Shown one piece after another: positions 11,428 through 24,190 of a DNA stretch of 64,000 nucleotides. The stretch spans positions 154,386,431 through 154,450,430 of the forward strand of contig OY740767.1 in assembly GCA_963513935.1 (NCBI GenBank), given 5' to 3'. The stretch's first letter is position 1. Each line of letters opens with the position of its first letter. Source of the stretch: Aphrophora alni. Its lineage: Eukaryota > Arthropoda > Insecta > Hemiptera > Aphrophoridae. The position numbers and the translations under genes were made by a program. A model generated the notes under the pieces. That model had not been told where the DNA came from, searched no databases, and saw only the letters and a program-made list of their open reading frames with translations.

Positions 11428-13145
11428 ATGTCAATTTTGAGGTTTTATGTATTTTTAAGAATGATGTCTCCTCAACTGCTAAATTGATCCCACCCATGTA
11501 AGACATTTACTTATATAACCAAAGAAACTAGTAGATGCTCTATAGTTCACTTTGTGAACTAATTATCCCCTCCACCATTTATTTAGATTGATACAGCACA
11601 GCTGATCTTAAAATAAATTAGTTTTCTTACTGTGACAATCTAAATGAAAGGTGGAGGGGGAAGTTAGTTCACTTAGTGAACTGTAGAGTGTGCACTAGTA
11701 TTTTTGGCTATAAAAGAAAGTGTCTTTGTAGGGTGGGAGGGCGGGCACAAACAAGCAGTCGAGGAGACAACATCTCTCTTAAAGAAAACATAACCTCAAA
11801 ATTGACAATCTTACAATCTAAATGAAAGGTGGAGGGGGAAGTTAGTTCACAAAGTGAACTATAGAGCGTCCACTAGTCTGTATGGGTATATAAGAAAGTG
11901 TCCTTTGTAGGGTGGGATGGTGGGCACCTAGCAGTCGAGGAGACAACATCTCTCTTAAAGAAAACATAACCTCAAAATTGACAATCTAAATGAAAGGTGG
12001 AGGGGGAAGTTAGTTCACAAAGTGAACTATAGAGCGTCCACTAGTCTGTATGGGTATATAAGAAAGTGTCCTTTGTAGGGTGGGATGGTGGGCACCTAGC
12101 AGTCGAGGAGACAACATCTCTCTTAAAGGAAACATAACCTCAAAATTGACAATCTTAATTGCCACTACTGTATCAAGTTTTTTGTGTCTTAGTTTCTTAC
12201 TGTGACAATCTAAATGAAAGGTGGAGGGGGAAGTTAGTTCACAAAGTGAACTGTAGAGCGTTCACTAGTCTGTATGGGTATATAAGAAAGTGTCCTTTGT
12301 AGGGTGGGATGGTGGGCACCTAGCAGTCGAGGAGACAACATCTCTCTTAAAGAAAACATAACCTCAAAATTGACAATCTAAATGAAAGGTGGAGGGGGAA
12401 GTTAGTTCACAAAGTGAACTATAGAGCGTCCACTAGTCTGTATGGGTATATAAGAAAGTGTCCTTTGTAGGGTGGGATGGTGGGCACCTAGCAGTCGAGG
12501 AGACAACATCTCTCTTAAAGGAAACATAACCTCAAAATTGACAATCTTAATTGCCACTACTGTATCAAGTTTTTTGTGTCTTAGTTTCTTACTGTGACAA
12601 TCTAAATGAAAGGTGGAGGGGGAAGTTAGTTCACAAAGTGAACTGTAGAGCGTCCACTAGTCTGTATGGGTATATAAGAAAGTGTCCTTTGTAGGGTGGG
12701 ATGGTGGGCACCTAGCAGTCGAGGAGACAACATCTCTCTTAAAGAAAACATAACCTCAAAATTGACAATCTTACAATCTAAATGAAAGGTGGAGGGGGAA
12801 GTTAGTTCACAAAGTGAACTATAGAGCGTCCACTAGTCTGTATGGGTATATAAGAAAGTGTCCTTTGTAGGGTGGGATGGTGGGCACCTAGCAGTCGAGG
12901 AGACAACATCTCTCTTAAAGGAAACATAACCTCAAAATTGACAATCTTAATTGCCACTACTGTATCAAGTTTTTTGTGTCTTAGTTTCTTACTGTGACAA
13001 TCTAAATGAAAGGTGGAGGGGGAAGTTAGTTCACAAAGTGAACTGTAGAGCGTCCACTAGTCTGTATGGATATATAAGAAAGTGTCCTTTGTAGGGTGGG
13101 ATGGTGGGCACCTAGCAGTCGAGGAGACAACATCTCTCTTAAAGG
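11428..13145. repeat. Satellite array 1, about 170/225-bp alternating units
   Basis: Eight direct units begin GACAATCTAAATGAAAGGTGG near 11634, 11806, 11981, 12204, 12371, 12596, 12770 and 12998. Unit lengths alternate between about 170 and about 225 bp. The longer ones end with an extra segment containing CCACTACTGTATCAAG, giving a higher-order period near 392-402 bp. Each unit has a palindrome AGTTCACAAAGTGAACT, then TATATAAGAAAGTG about 35 bp on. The first unit (11428-11600) is inverted relative to the others. Copies are highly similar, implying recent homogenisation. The array ends at GGTTAGGTTAGGTTAC (13144). Confidence 0.9.
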
Positions 13146-13149
13146 TTAG

Positions 13150-13870
13150 GTTAGGTTACAATAACCCAGTACATTTATTTATATTTTACATTTATTTATA
13201 AAACAATTTTTATGATTACAATATTACAAATGTTATTCTTCCTAGTACATACAATGATTGGTAAATAATAATTGTTTATATAATACATCTCACTACATAA
13301 CCACTTGTAGTTACATTAAACAATTGACACAAGACTATATGATTTTTGTTTCGTCACTATCATAAAACCAAACAACACTGAACTCTTGTTTACATATGTG
13401 GAACACATCGTATCTTCTGAAACAAACAAATAGAAAACTATAAGAAAATCTGCAAATACTTTAAAATATACAAGGTAAAAACATTATAGGCTACCAACTT
13501 CTTCACACATTAAACTAAATAAACAAACAAATAATATTCATAGGCTTCTTCCCAACATACCAGATCGGGAGTTCCAGAACCAAAGTTTTACTTCCGAATA
13601 ACAGTGAAGGATGATACATGGTGTCAAACCCTTTGACATATTTGGATCTTCAATGGAGATAGTTATAAGATTGTCAAAGAAGAGGAAGTAAAAGCAAAAC
13701 AACAGTGGATATTAAGATATCTGTTATTAGAGGGGAATAAGAAAGAAACTAAAGATCTCAAAGATTGTCAAAATGAAGGAGGAAAAGAACAGGAACTAAG
13801 ACATATTATGATTGTAAGGAGAGTACTCGGAGAAAAAAACTTACTCATATTAAGATTGATAATAAGAAAC
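13150..13870. other. Spacer between satellite arrays
   Basis: AT-rich DNA with no convincing gene. The part 13650-13850 is purine-rich (AAAGAAG-type) and could be a decayed coding fragment of a transposon, but I recognise no motif. Confidence 0.4.
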
Positions 13871-13874
13871 TGAT

Positions 13875-14695
13875 AATGTCAAAGTGGAGGGGATAGTTAG
13901 TTCACAAAGTGGACTATAGAGCGTCTACTAGATTGCTTGGGTATAAGAAAGTGTCTTAAATGAGTTTGCTAGGGTAGGTTAGTAGAGAAGACAACATGAT
14001 TCAAAGAAACATAACCTCAAAATTGACAATATAATTGCTACTAGTATGGTTTCTTCAACACCTGTACTGTGACAATCTAAATGAAAAGTGGAGGGGATAG
14101 TTAGTTCACAAAGTGGACTATAGAGCGTCTACTAGATTGCTTAGGTGTATAAGAAAGTGTCTTAAATGGGTTCTCGTGGGTAGGTTAATAGTTAGTAGAG
14201 AAGACAACATGATTCAAAGAAACATAACCTCAAAATTGACAATATAATTGCTACTAGTATGGTTTCTTCAACACCTGTACTGTGACAATCTAAATGAAAA
14301 GTGGAGGGGTTAGTTAGTTCACAAAGTAGACTATAGAGCGTCTACTAGATTGCTTAGGTGTATAAGAAAGTGTCTTAAATGAGTTTGCTAGGGTAGGTTA
14401 ATAGTTAGTAGAGAAGACAACATGATTCAAAGAAACATAACCTCAAAATTGACAATATAATTGCTACTAGTATGGTTTCTTCAACACCTGTACTGTGACA
14501 ATCTAAATGAAAAGTGGAGGGGATAGTTAGTTCACAAAGTGAACTATAGAGCGTCTACTAGATTGCTTAGGTGTATAAGAAAGTGTCTTAAATGGGTTCT
14601 CGTGGATAGGTTAATAGTTAGTAGAGAAGACAACATAACTCAAAAAATATAACCTCAAAATTGACAATATAATTTCCACTAGTATGGTTTCTACT
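13875..14695. repeat. Satellite array 2, about 213-bp units
   Basis: Four units of a diverged relative of array 1. Unit starts GACAATCTAAATGAAAAGTGG are at about 14071, 14283 and 14497, after a first partial unit near 13880. Each contains AGTTCACAAAGTGGACTATA (or a close variant), GTGTATAAGAAAGTGTCTTA and AACCTCAAAATTGACAATAT. The period is uniform at about 213 bp, unlike the alternating lengths of array 1. The array ends abruptly at the right-arm hAT sequence. Confidence 0.88.
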
Positions 14696-15089
14696 AGCGC
14701 ACAAGCACAAAACTAACCTAATATTTACACAGTTGACAGCTTTTATCAGCTAAAACTAAAGTTTTACACCACACTATTTTCATATTATCCAGTCGTCATT
14801 TTATACAGTTTTAAATTGAGTAAAAAACAAACAGTAAAATAGTAGGCTACAGTAGAAACATACGTTGACGTTAATTGATTCGCTTTAGTTGCTCAACTAA
14901 ACTAACAGACAAACATGTAGCTGGGTGCGCACGCATCAAGTGGGCCGCTGGCGCTAACAACCGCTGATGCATCACCTGCAAGCAGTTGATCAACGTTACC
15001 AGTAAATGCATTTCTTAGTCAACTGCGTTGAGCGTTGACGATGATCAACGTTGAAGGTTAGCTGTTACCGGTTATCGGACACAGCACTA
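14695..15089. mobile_element. Partial hAT-type element (right arm)
   Basis: The terminal repeat on the minus strand starts TAGTGCTGTGTCCGATAACC at 15089, next to ATGTTAAT (15090-15097), the same target octamer as in the left copy. The body is the left hAT copy without its 8306-9248 segment. The other terminus is missing, replaced by satellite array 2. Confidence 0.75.
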
Positions 15090-15587
15090 ATGTTAATCAT
15101 ATTCTATCCTTGTCCTTTTTTGTTTACACTTATCGTTTCAAACATTTTTAATCTTCTGAATTGTCTTTTATAAATATTTTTATATACAACATAGTATGTG
15201 GAAATAAACAAATTTGTAATTAGTTAAATGTTTTAATTTAACAATTTAACCGTATCACCGATCTCTGAGACCGGACAGGAATTTTGGTTCTACAAAATTG
15301 GCACACCTGATAGTTCGATTGATTTCTCCCGCACAGTAGCTTCTGACCAATACTTATTTTTAACTTTCATTTGGCCTTGAGCTGTCGTTCCGCTTGTAGC
15401 AGTGTTTTATTGTTTTGTTTTTGTTACGGTCTCCTGTACCAGATGATACATTTAGTGTCTGGCGAGTCCCGGCCTGCAATACCGGATGATACGCATTACG
15501 TTTGAAATTTTGTGGGTGTATCTACCGGTGTAAATTTTATTGCACATAGTTTTTGTTTTTGGGTTCCCTATCTATTTTGTGTTTGAC

Positions 15588-15761
15588 ATGGCTCGTTCCC
15601 AGGATTTAAGAGTGAATGATGATGACTTCAATGATCATATTTTGCAACTCTTTTACAACAACGTAGAGGAAAAAAGTGACGAAAACGTGGATGATTCGGA
15701 TCAAGATCCTGATTATTTGGTTTCTGTGCTGACAGGGAAACTAGTGACAGGAGTAGTTTAA
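15588..15761 (+). pseudogene. piggyBac transposase N-terminal fragment (right copy)
   Basis: From the ATG at about 15588 the + strand encodes MARSQDLRVNDDDF and the acidic DDSDQDPDYL stretch, stopping at 15761. In the next frame IEDENDMHYIVENFVLPEGE continues to AAKEKKTNKDERF (about 15905), where the Penelope-like insert breaks it. Beyond the insert, RGPLPGPTRRARN (about 16755) resumes the protein. Only Ala/Asp and a few base differences separate it from the left copy. It is non-functional because the catalytic domain is missing. Confidence 0.6.
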
Positions 15762-16106
15762 ATGAAGTACCCTGAATAGAGGATGAAAATGATATGCATT
15801 ATATTGTTGAAAATTTTGTTCTTCCGGAGGGGGAGTTGAATTCTTTTGGGGTAAAGATGACAGTATTTGCTGCGAAAGAGAAGAAAACAAACAAAGACGA
15901 ACGCTTTTCTTAATAACATTGAGAAAATAATATTTCTCAATTATTTTCAATATATTCTTAAATTCAAGGATAAAATAAAGCAAAAGCTTAAAGTTTCAAA
16001 TATTTAATAGTATAAATGAGCTACAATTGTTTCGCCTTGCGGCATCGTCGGGCAACTGATAATTTACAGGTATAGACAACTATTCAAACATAAGTACAGG
16101 AAACTA

Positions 16107-16425
16107 AAATACAATAGAGAAATCGGGAAAGGTAGGTCAAACAGGTAGATCTATAAAAGTTAGAATTAAAGAACATGTAAATAGCTGGAAACATGGCTAT
16201 AGAAACTCTAACTTTGCTAACCACCTTTTGGACTCGGGTCATAGTTTTGATCCGAAATTGAATGTTAAACTCTTACATATAGAAAATAAAAGCAATAGAT
16301 TAAATAATTTAGAATGTTTAGAAATAAATAGATCTATTTCACTTAGGCCTATTCTCAACTTAAATGACCAAATTGTATTAAATTCGTCACCTCTTCTAAA
16401 ACCCATCCATACCATAGTTCATTAA
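16107..16425 (+). pseudogene. GIY-YIG endonuclease C-terminal fragment of a Penelope-like ORF
   Basis: The open frame reads KVGQTGRSIKVRIKEHVNSW, then NSNFANHLLDSGHSFDPKLN and NRLNNLECLEINRSISLRPI, and stops at 16425. The G(E/Q)TGRS...R..EH block and the conserved Glu in LECLEI belong to the GIY-YIG nuclease fused to Penelope-like reverse transcriptases, which nicks target DNA. The GIY and YIG strands at the N end are missing, so no active nuclease. The frame then enters the terminal repeat. Confidence 0.75.
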
Positions 16426-16536
16426 CCTTTATCTACCTGCTAGGCCATCCCCCTACCTTTTTCCCGATTTCTCTATTGTATTTCAGTTTCCTGTACTTAT
16501 GTTTGAATAGTTGTCTATACCTGTAAATATCAGTTG

Positions 16537-16569
16537 CCCGACGATGCCGCAAGGCGAAACAATTGTAGC
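16537..16569 (+). ncRNA. Hammerhead-ribozyme-like motif in Penelope terminus
   Basis: CCGACGA, one extra base, GCC-GCAA-GGC (helix II), GAAAC, then palindromic ACAATTGT (helix III) and A resembles a minimal type I hammerhead with short helix III. The facing copy lies at 16021-16053 on the minus strand. Deviations are C for U at the second core position, one added base before helix II, and only about 2 bp of helix I. Activity is doubtful. Confidence 0.45.
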
Positions 16570-16949
16570 TCATTTATACTATTAAATATTTGAAACTTTA
16601 AGCTTTTGCTTTATTTTATCCTTGAATATGGAGTTTCAACAAGAAATATCTACTATTACATTAAAGTTGATATTCCGGTTCTTAATTATTTTCGTTTATA
16701 ATATTGAAGTTAGTTTTGGAATTAGATATCAACAACATTTTGAGAGGACCACTTCCCGGCCCGACAAGAAGGGCTAGAAATTGTTTTGAAACTAAATAAA
16801 CAAATTAGGGGTTTTTTTTGTCAAAAACACTTTTCCCTCCATTTCCTTATAAAAGTGTATTATTTCCTGTAATAATAAATCCTTGTGCAGAGCGTTGAAT
16901 TAGCTTAGCACTGAGGACTAATATAATCAGCACTTGGAGGGTTAATAAC

Positions 16950-20225
<3,276 letters not shown>

Positions 20226-20554
20226 ATTAAAATCATACATTTAAATTAATCCCGGCTTGACATACTAGCCTCCTATATTGAGATTAGTCTTAAACTCTTG
20301 ACTAATTGTATTACTTTTCACCACAGTAGCCTACTTCCTCCTGCTAGGCTTGAGGAGGATATCGAAACATTACTAAATTTTTTTCATTTATACCTATTCC
20401 ACATTGTTCTCAACTTTATAACAAAAATAGTTTACCACTGCTTTCCGATTGCCAAACTATGTCAGAATCACGCTAAGGCCGCTTATATCACTACTAATGT
20501 TGTGTTGTGTTGATATATCTTTCAATTCTGTGTTATTTCATTGTGTTTTAGTTA

Positions 20555-20947
20555 TTTTATAAAGTAATAAACATAATATAGTTAATTACCTTAGAGGTTG
20601 TCCTCAGTCCGGATAATAGTTATTACTACAGTGCTGTTTCGCCGAACACTGTCGGCTTCGTCAGGCCCGCACTAACACATAAACACGTAACACAACACAA
20701 CACTAACACATATAAAATCGGAGTATGTACCATACCTGCAGCTGGACAAGTAAGACCTATAATGTGGCCACAAACAATTTTATTATTTATGTACGACGAG
20801 TCATACTCCGATTTTATATGTGTTAGTGTTGTGTTGTGTTACGTGTTAGTGCGGGCCTGACGAAGCCGACAGTGTTCGGCGAAACAGCGCTGTAGCAATA
20901 ACTATTATCCGGACTGAAGACAACCTCTAAGGTAATTAACTATATTA
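20555..20947 (+). mobile_element. Penelope-like hairpin element with 11-bp TSD
   Basis: A 393-bp insertion is flanked by TGTTTTAGTTA (20544-20554 and 20948-20958). Two arms of about 155 bp (20570-20727 and 20797-20953) are nearly perfect inverted repeats, separated by about 70 bp. Each arm carries GCCTGACGAAGCCGACAGTG followed by TTCGGCGAAACAGC, a hammerhead-like block. It has no coding sequence. The arms are more alike than other elements here, so it is comparatively young. It sits in the PFKFB intron. Confidence 0.75.
20857..20893 (+). ncRNA. Hammerhead-ribozyme-like motif, best match in window
   Basis: CTGACGA matches the CUGANGA core exactly. Helix II is GCCGA/TCGGC with a CAGTGT loop, followed by GAAA and ACA-GCGC-TGT (3-bp helix III with a 4-nt loop), then A, giving a GUA cleavage site. 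One additional A lies between the core and helix II, and helix I has only about 2 pairable bp. The facing copy (20628-20664, minus) differs by GCAC for GCGC in loop III. Confidence 0.5.
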
Positions 20948-21512
20948 TGTTTTAGTTACTTAACATTGGTTTAAAGGACGTTAACGTGTCTCGCTGTTTG
21001 TGTTTATTTGAATTGTATATATTTGGTTTCCTTGAAGTGTTATTTGGATAAAGATCCATTTACAACCACTGCTCTCAAAATACCAGTGATTTTCTTTGCC
21101 TATGTGACAATGATTTGGATAATTTTCTAAGTTCAGCTCATAGCTAGTGGAACAACCTGATCTAAATTTCGCCATTACCTACAAGAACTTCTATCTATGG
21201 TGAAGGTAGGAAAATCTCCCTATTAATATTATACATGGTTCACTTGAATTTATAATACAATTAGTATATTTACACTTTGTGTAAATCCAACTAGAGACTG
21301 AATTAAAGAAATTTGACATTTGATATAATAACTCTGTTTAATATAAATAAACCAAACAAATCAATAAATATGTGTTTAGGTGGCCCATCAAATTGTTTTA
21401 AATATACTAAAATAACAAATTTTGTATTTTCATATTAACACATAATATACAAATTAATAACAAACCAAAAAATGTTAGCCTCTTCATAAATACATTCAGT
21501 TTTATACTTTTA

Positions 21513-21758
<246 letters not shown>

Positions 21759-22082
21759 CTAGAAAAACATTATTATAAACCATTAATAGAGTATTTTAAT
21801 GACATGTGTTTTGTGATTCCCTATATAGGATGTTACCATACAAGACAACAATAAATTGAATATTTACATTTCACACTATTTCCTTCCAGCCACATGAAAA
21901 GTCAAAAAATAACATGATAATGGAATTTACATCTTTATAATATCTTAAAAATACATTTTGTGTGCTTTGATTTAATAAGAAAAATGATTCAAACTTCGTG
22001 CTCCGCTAATTCTTGTTATTTTCTACACCATTTATTTTAAAATATAAAGGAATTTGTAAGTTAACAAACTAAACAAAGAAAA

Positions 22083-22320
22083 ACACAATATTTCTTTTGT
22101 AAAATTCTATAATTTATTTGGTCTAGCCGACCATGGTTTCGCCAGTTACGGCATTGACGAGGCTCTTACAAGACTAAATACAAAGCACAACATAACTATT
22201 ATAAAAGGTAGGAAAATCCCGTTAACAAACAAAGCACAAAGACCCAGGGGAAAGACCAAATAAATTATAGAATTTTACAAAAGAAATATTGTGTTTTATT
22301 TGTTAAAATGGAATTCTATC
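22083..22320 (-). mobile_element. Penelope-like fragment with facing termini, family 3
   Basis: AAACACAATATTTCTTTTGT and the following 30 bases (22083-22133) reappear inverted at about 22250-22300. The left part carries GGTCTAGCCGACCATGGTTT and CGCCAGTTACGGCATTGACG (22121-22160). On the minus strand this is AGCC, UCGUCAAU, GCC...GGC, GAAACCAUGGUC, GGCU. A second family member is at 34790-34985. The ends share TGGAATTC..AAGTACCGTCGGTC. It sits in the PFKFB intron. Confidence 0.6.
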
Positions 22321-22827
22321 AAGTACCGTCGGTCATCAGTGTAAACAACTAAACAAAGGCTTCTGTAAGATTAATTTATGTATCAAAATTAAAGAAAGCA
22401 CAAGTATATATATGTTCATACAGGTAGCATTCAAGTATAATTTTTAGGCTTCTGAGAGGAAATGATCAATATAGCAACCATTCCATTCTAAAGTAAAGGT
22501 ATGGAATCTACAATATGACCTAAAAATTGAAGAATGGTGTGGAAATGGATAGTGAAGATGGAGCAAGTGAGAGGTAAAAGTCATCTAGTGAAGTAAAGTT
22601 GATGGTAAGGAGGAAAAAAATCAGGTACTGCTAGGAGGCCCTATGCTCCCAACTAGTAAGTTATTAAATTTTGTATCACGAGTATGATCATAATGAGCTT
22701 ATTTTATTAAAAAAATTATCTAAAACAAATTTTCAATAAAAGAATTTACATTTATTAGACTGTGCAACTGAGTTTAATTTACATTAAAACAGAAATCTAT
22801 AAAATAAAAACAAGTGAATAATACTTA

Positions 22828-23027
22828 CAGCGTCTAGTTCATTAAGTGCAGCAATACCGTCAGCAGTCTGTTTAGTGCGACATTTCTAACAAGTCTAAAC
22901 ATGAAGATCAGGAATATGTGCATCGTTTATGTGCCGAGACAGAGCACTGGCATACATCTGGCCTCGAGGTGACAAGTCTCTGTATCTTCGCCAATTTGTC
23001 CCGAAATATTGTATTCACTCTCACCAT
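22828..23027 (-). pseudogene. PFKFB: PFKFB exon with catalytic His motif, disrupted
   Basis: The acceptor TTTATGCTTGCAG precedes CAT at 23027, so the exon opens with the catalytic His of the RHGE motif (HGESEYNISGQIGEDT). A 2-nt insertion (GA) shifts the frame. The shifted frame continues DLSPRGQMYASALSRHINDA, HIPDLHV, then TAG where Trp is expected, TC, a second TAG, KCRT and AALNELDA. The donor is GCT|GTAAGT at 22828 (phase 0). About seven codons before ALNELDA are absent compared with the family. Frameshift, two stops and a deletion make it non-coding, although splice sites are kept. Confidence 0.85.
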
Positions 23028-23029
23028 GC

Positions 23030-23570
23030 TGCAAGCATAAACAAATTTTAATAATTTATCTTCAAAACTTATGAACAGATTAGTAATACTTAGAAAGTTG
23101 GAGATAATTAGTTTAGTTTCTCTTTTTAGTTAATAAAATGATATTGAATTATGGAATGCAGGATATATTGGCATGATAGGATGTGCATTTATTTTTACGT
23201 GTTTACTAACATATGCAGATTTGTTCAAACAAGTTACACAAAATTAGCTACTTTAAGTTCATATAAAGATATTATAAATCTTTAGTGTAACAAGTTGTGG
23301 ACATAGGCCTTAATTCTAGACATTTTTTATGCCATCAGTCAGTTCCACTGGTGTAATTCTAGTTTTTCATGATAAGAATTCCCTACTAATTATAGCTCCT
23401 CTCCTTTCTTCCCCGTGATAATAGATGAAAATTTTATACATGTTCTTGTGACACATTGTAGGACATACATATGAATAGTTTTATTCTATTAAAAAACATC
23501 TTTGAAAATTTTAAAATAGAATTCAATTTTTAAATTTACTAGTTGGACGTAGCTCCAGTCTTAGTAAGTA
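23030..23570. other. AT-rich noncoding segment
   Basis: Upstream of the PFKFB exon; no exon or transposon end is recognised. The kinase-domain exons expected upstream in PFKFB are not seen anywhere in the window. Confidence 0.4.
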
Positions 23571-23577
23571 GAAGGTT

Positions 23578-23593
23578 GGCTCTGAAAAGAGCC
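23578..23593 (-). terminator. Histone-type 3' stem-loop
   Basis: The minus strand reads GGCTCTTTTCAGAGCC followed by AACC. This is the canonical metazoan replication-dependent histone mRNA 3' element: a 6-bp stem and a TTTC loop, bound by SLBP. It begins 8 bases after the stop codon of the 72-codon ORF upstream. A U7-type purine-rich element downstream is not obvious. An exact 16-base match is unlikely by chance, but the preceding ORF is not a recognisable histone. Confidence 0.55.
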
Positions 23594-23600
23594 CTCGGCT

Positions 23601-23819
23601 TTATTGGATCTCAGCATCGGTAAGGCGCACAGACCACTCCCACCAGAACCGGAACTCTAACAATTTCTTTTTCAGGAGGCGATAGTGCTGCGATGGTCCA
23701 CCGATGCCAGAGTTTCCCCTAATAATTCCCCTGTCTGGGGGCACGTGGCATGTCTTCTTCGCCAGGCATTGGTCCGGTGTGGCGAACAACTTAATAATCA
23801 ATTTAATGGATGACATCAT
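23601..23819 (-). CDS. Unidentified 72-codon ORF before histone-like stem-loop
   Basis: The ORF starts ATGATG at 23819 and stops at 23601. It has clearly higher G+C than its surroundings and a basic, aromatic C-terminal part (HYRLLKKKLLEFRFWWEWSV and then RLTDAEIQ). I do not recognise a family. It does not match the C termini of H1, H2A, H2B, H3 or H4, though LF....QC.AKK...P.D.G.IRG vaguely recalls the end of H3. It may be a small mitochondrial or nuclear protein, or a relic. Its immediate 3' neighbour is the stem-loop at 23578-23593. Confidence 0.4.
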   Translation of the reverse strand: MMSSIKLIIKLFATPDQCLAKKTCHVPPDRGIIRGNSGIGGPSQHYRLLKKKLLEFRFWWEWSVRLTDAEIQ

Positions 23820-24190
23820 GGTATTTACCCAACCTTCTTTACGTTAGTTCTCTTCAAAGAATGAATGCCTAGTTTTTTAGTCACCGTAATTAAAGTAATC
23901 AATATTCACTAATAAACAATTTTTCTTCCGACATATTTTTACAGCAATACAAAACCAAATCGAAAAAAAATAATTAGGTGAAGAAAATGAAATTAAAAAC
24001 CAAAACTTTTACGAATAAAGTATTTATTCTTCAGAGCATCTAAAAAAATATATTTAAGTTAGGATTGAAATAAGCGAGGGCCTACCTTTAAAAACTAAAC
24101 CAGTACGGTAGCCTATAACATGGAGCCTTACAAGGAAATTTCAAGTTGTTTTAACTTATTTTAAATGGCATTTAATTCTTCTGTTTTTTG

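Larger units (their letters stand above)
15905..16735 (+). mobile_element. Penelope-like element with GIY-YIG fragment and facing termini
   Basis: The insert splits the right piggyBac copy. Its ends are inverted copies of each other (about 15950-16140 and 16450-16635; both include AAGCTTTTGCTTTATTTTAT or its complement). Between them is the GIY-YIG endonuclease end of a Penelope-like ORF. Both termini carry the hammerhead-like block CGACGATGCCGCAAGGCGAA and then ACAATTGTAGC. Facing terminal repeats plus a GIY-YIG domain are diagnostic of Penelope-like retroelements. The reverse transcriptase is lost. Confidence 0.8.
14695..16860. repeat. Right arm of the large inverted duplication
   Basis: Reverse complement of 7140-9468, running from the middle of a hAT element through junction DNA into a piggyBac element. 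Similarity on the satellite side starts abruptly near 14697 (CTTGTGCG on the complementary strand), matching left-arm position about 9468. It lacks the 945-bp inner hAT segment and carries a Penelope-like insertion instead. Confidence 0.8.
15250..16946 (+). mobile_element. Right piggyBac-type element, interrupted
   Basis: It starts after TTAA (15246-15249) with CCGTATCACCGATCTCTGAG, the same terminal repeat as the left copy. It follows the left copy in reverse to about 15905, where a Penelope-like element is inserted, and resumes at about 16736 to 16860. A TTAA near 16947 preceded by CACTTGGAGGG may be the distal end, but that end does not match the left copy well, so the boundary is uncertain. 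Only the transposase N terminus is left. Confidence 0.65.

Noticed and set aside
11428..14695. CRISPR-like array
   Set aside because: Repeats are long tandem satellite units without unique spacers in a eukaryotic setting.
15741..15983. Minus-strand ORFs over the right piggyBac copy
   Set aside because: Antisense to the transposase N-terminal fragment.
20298..20420. Possible further Penelope terminus (GAGGAGGATATCGAAACATT)
   Set aside because: It contains a GAAAC word and a short GAT/ATC pairing, but there is no facing arm, TSD or proper core.
23601..23819. Histone H3 gene
   Set aside because: The 3' stem-loop invites this call, but no frame gives the conserved H3 C terminus or any other core histone sequence.
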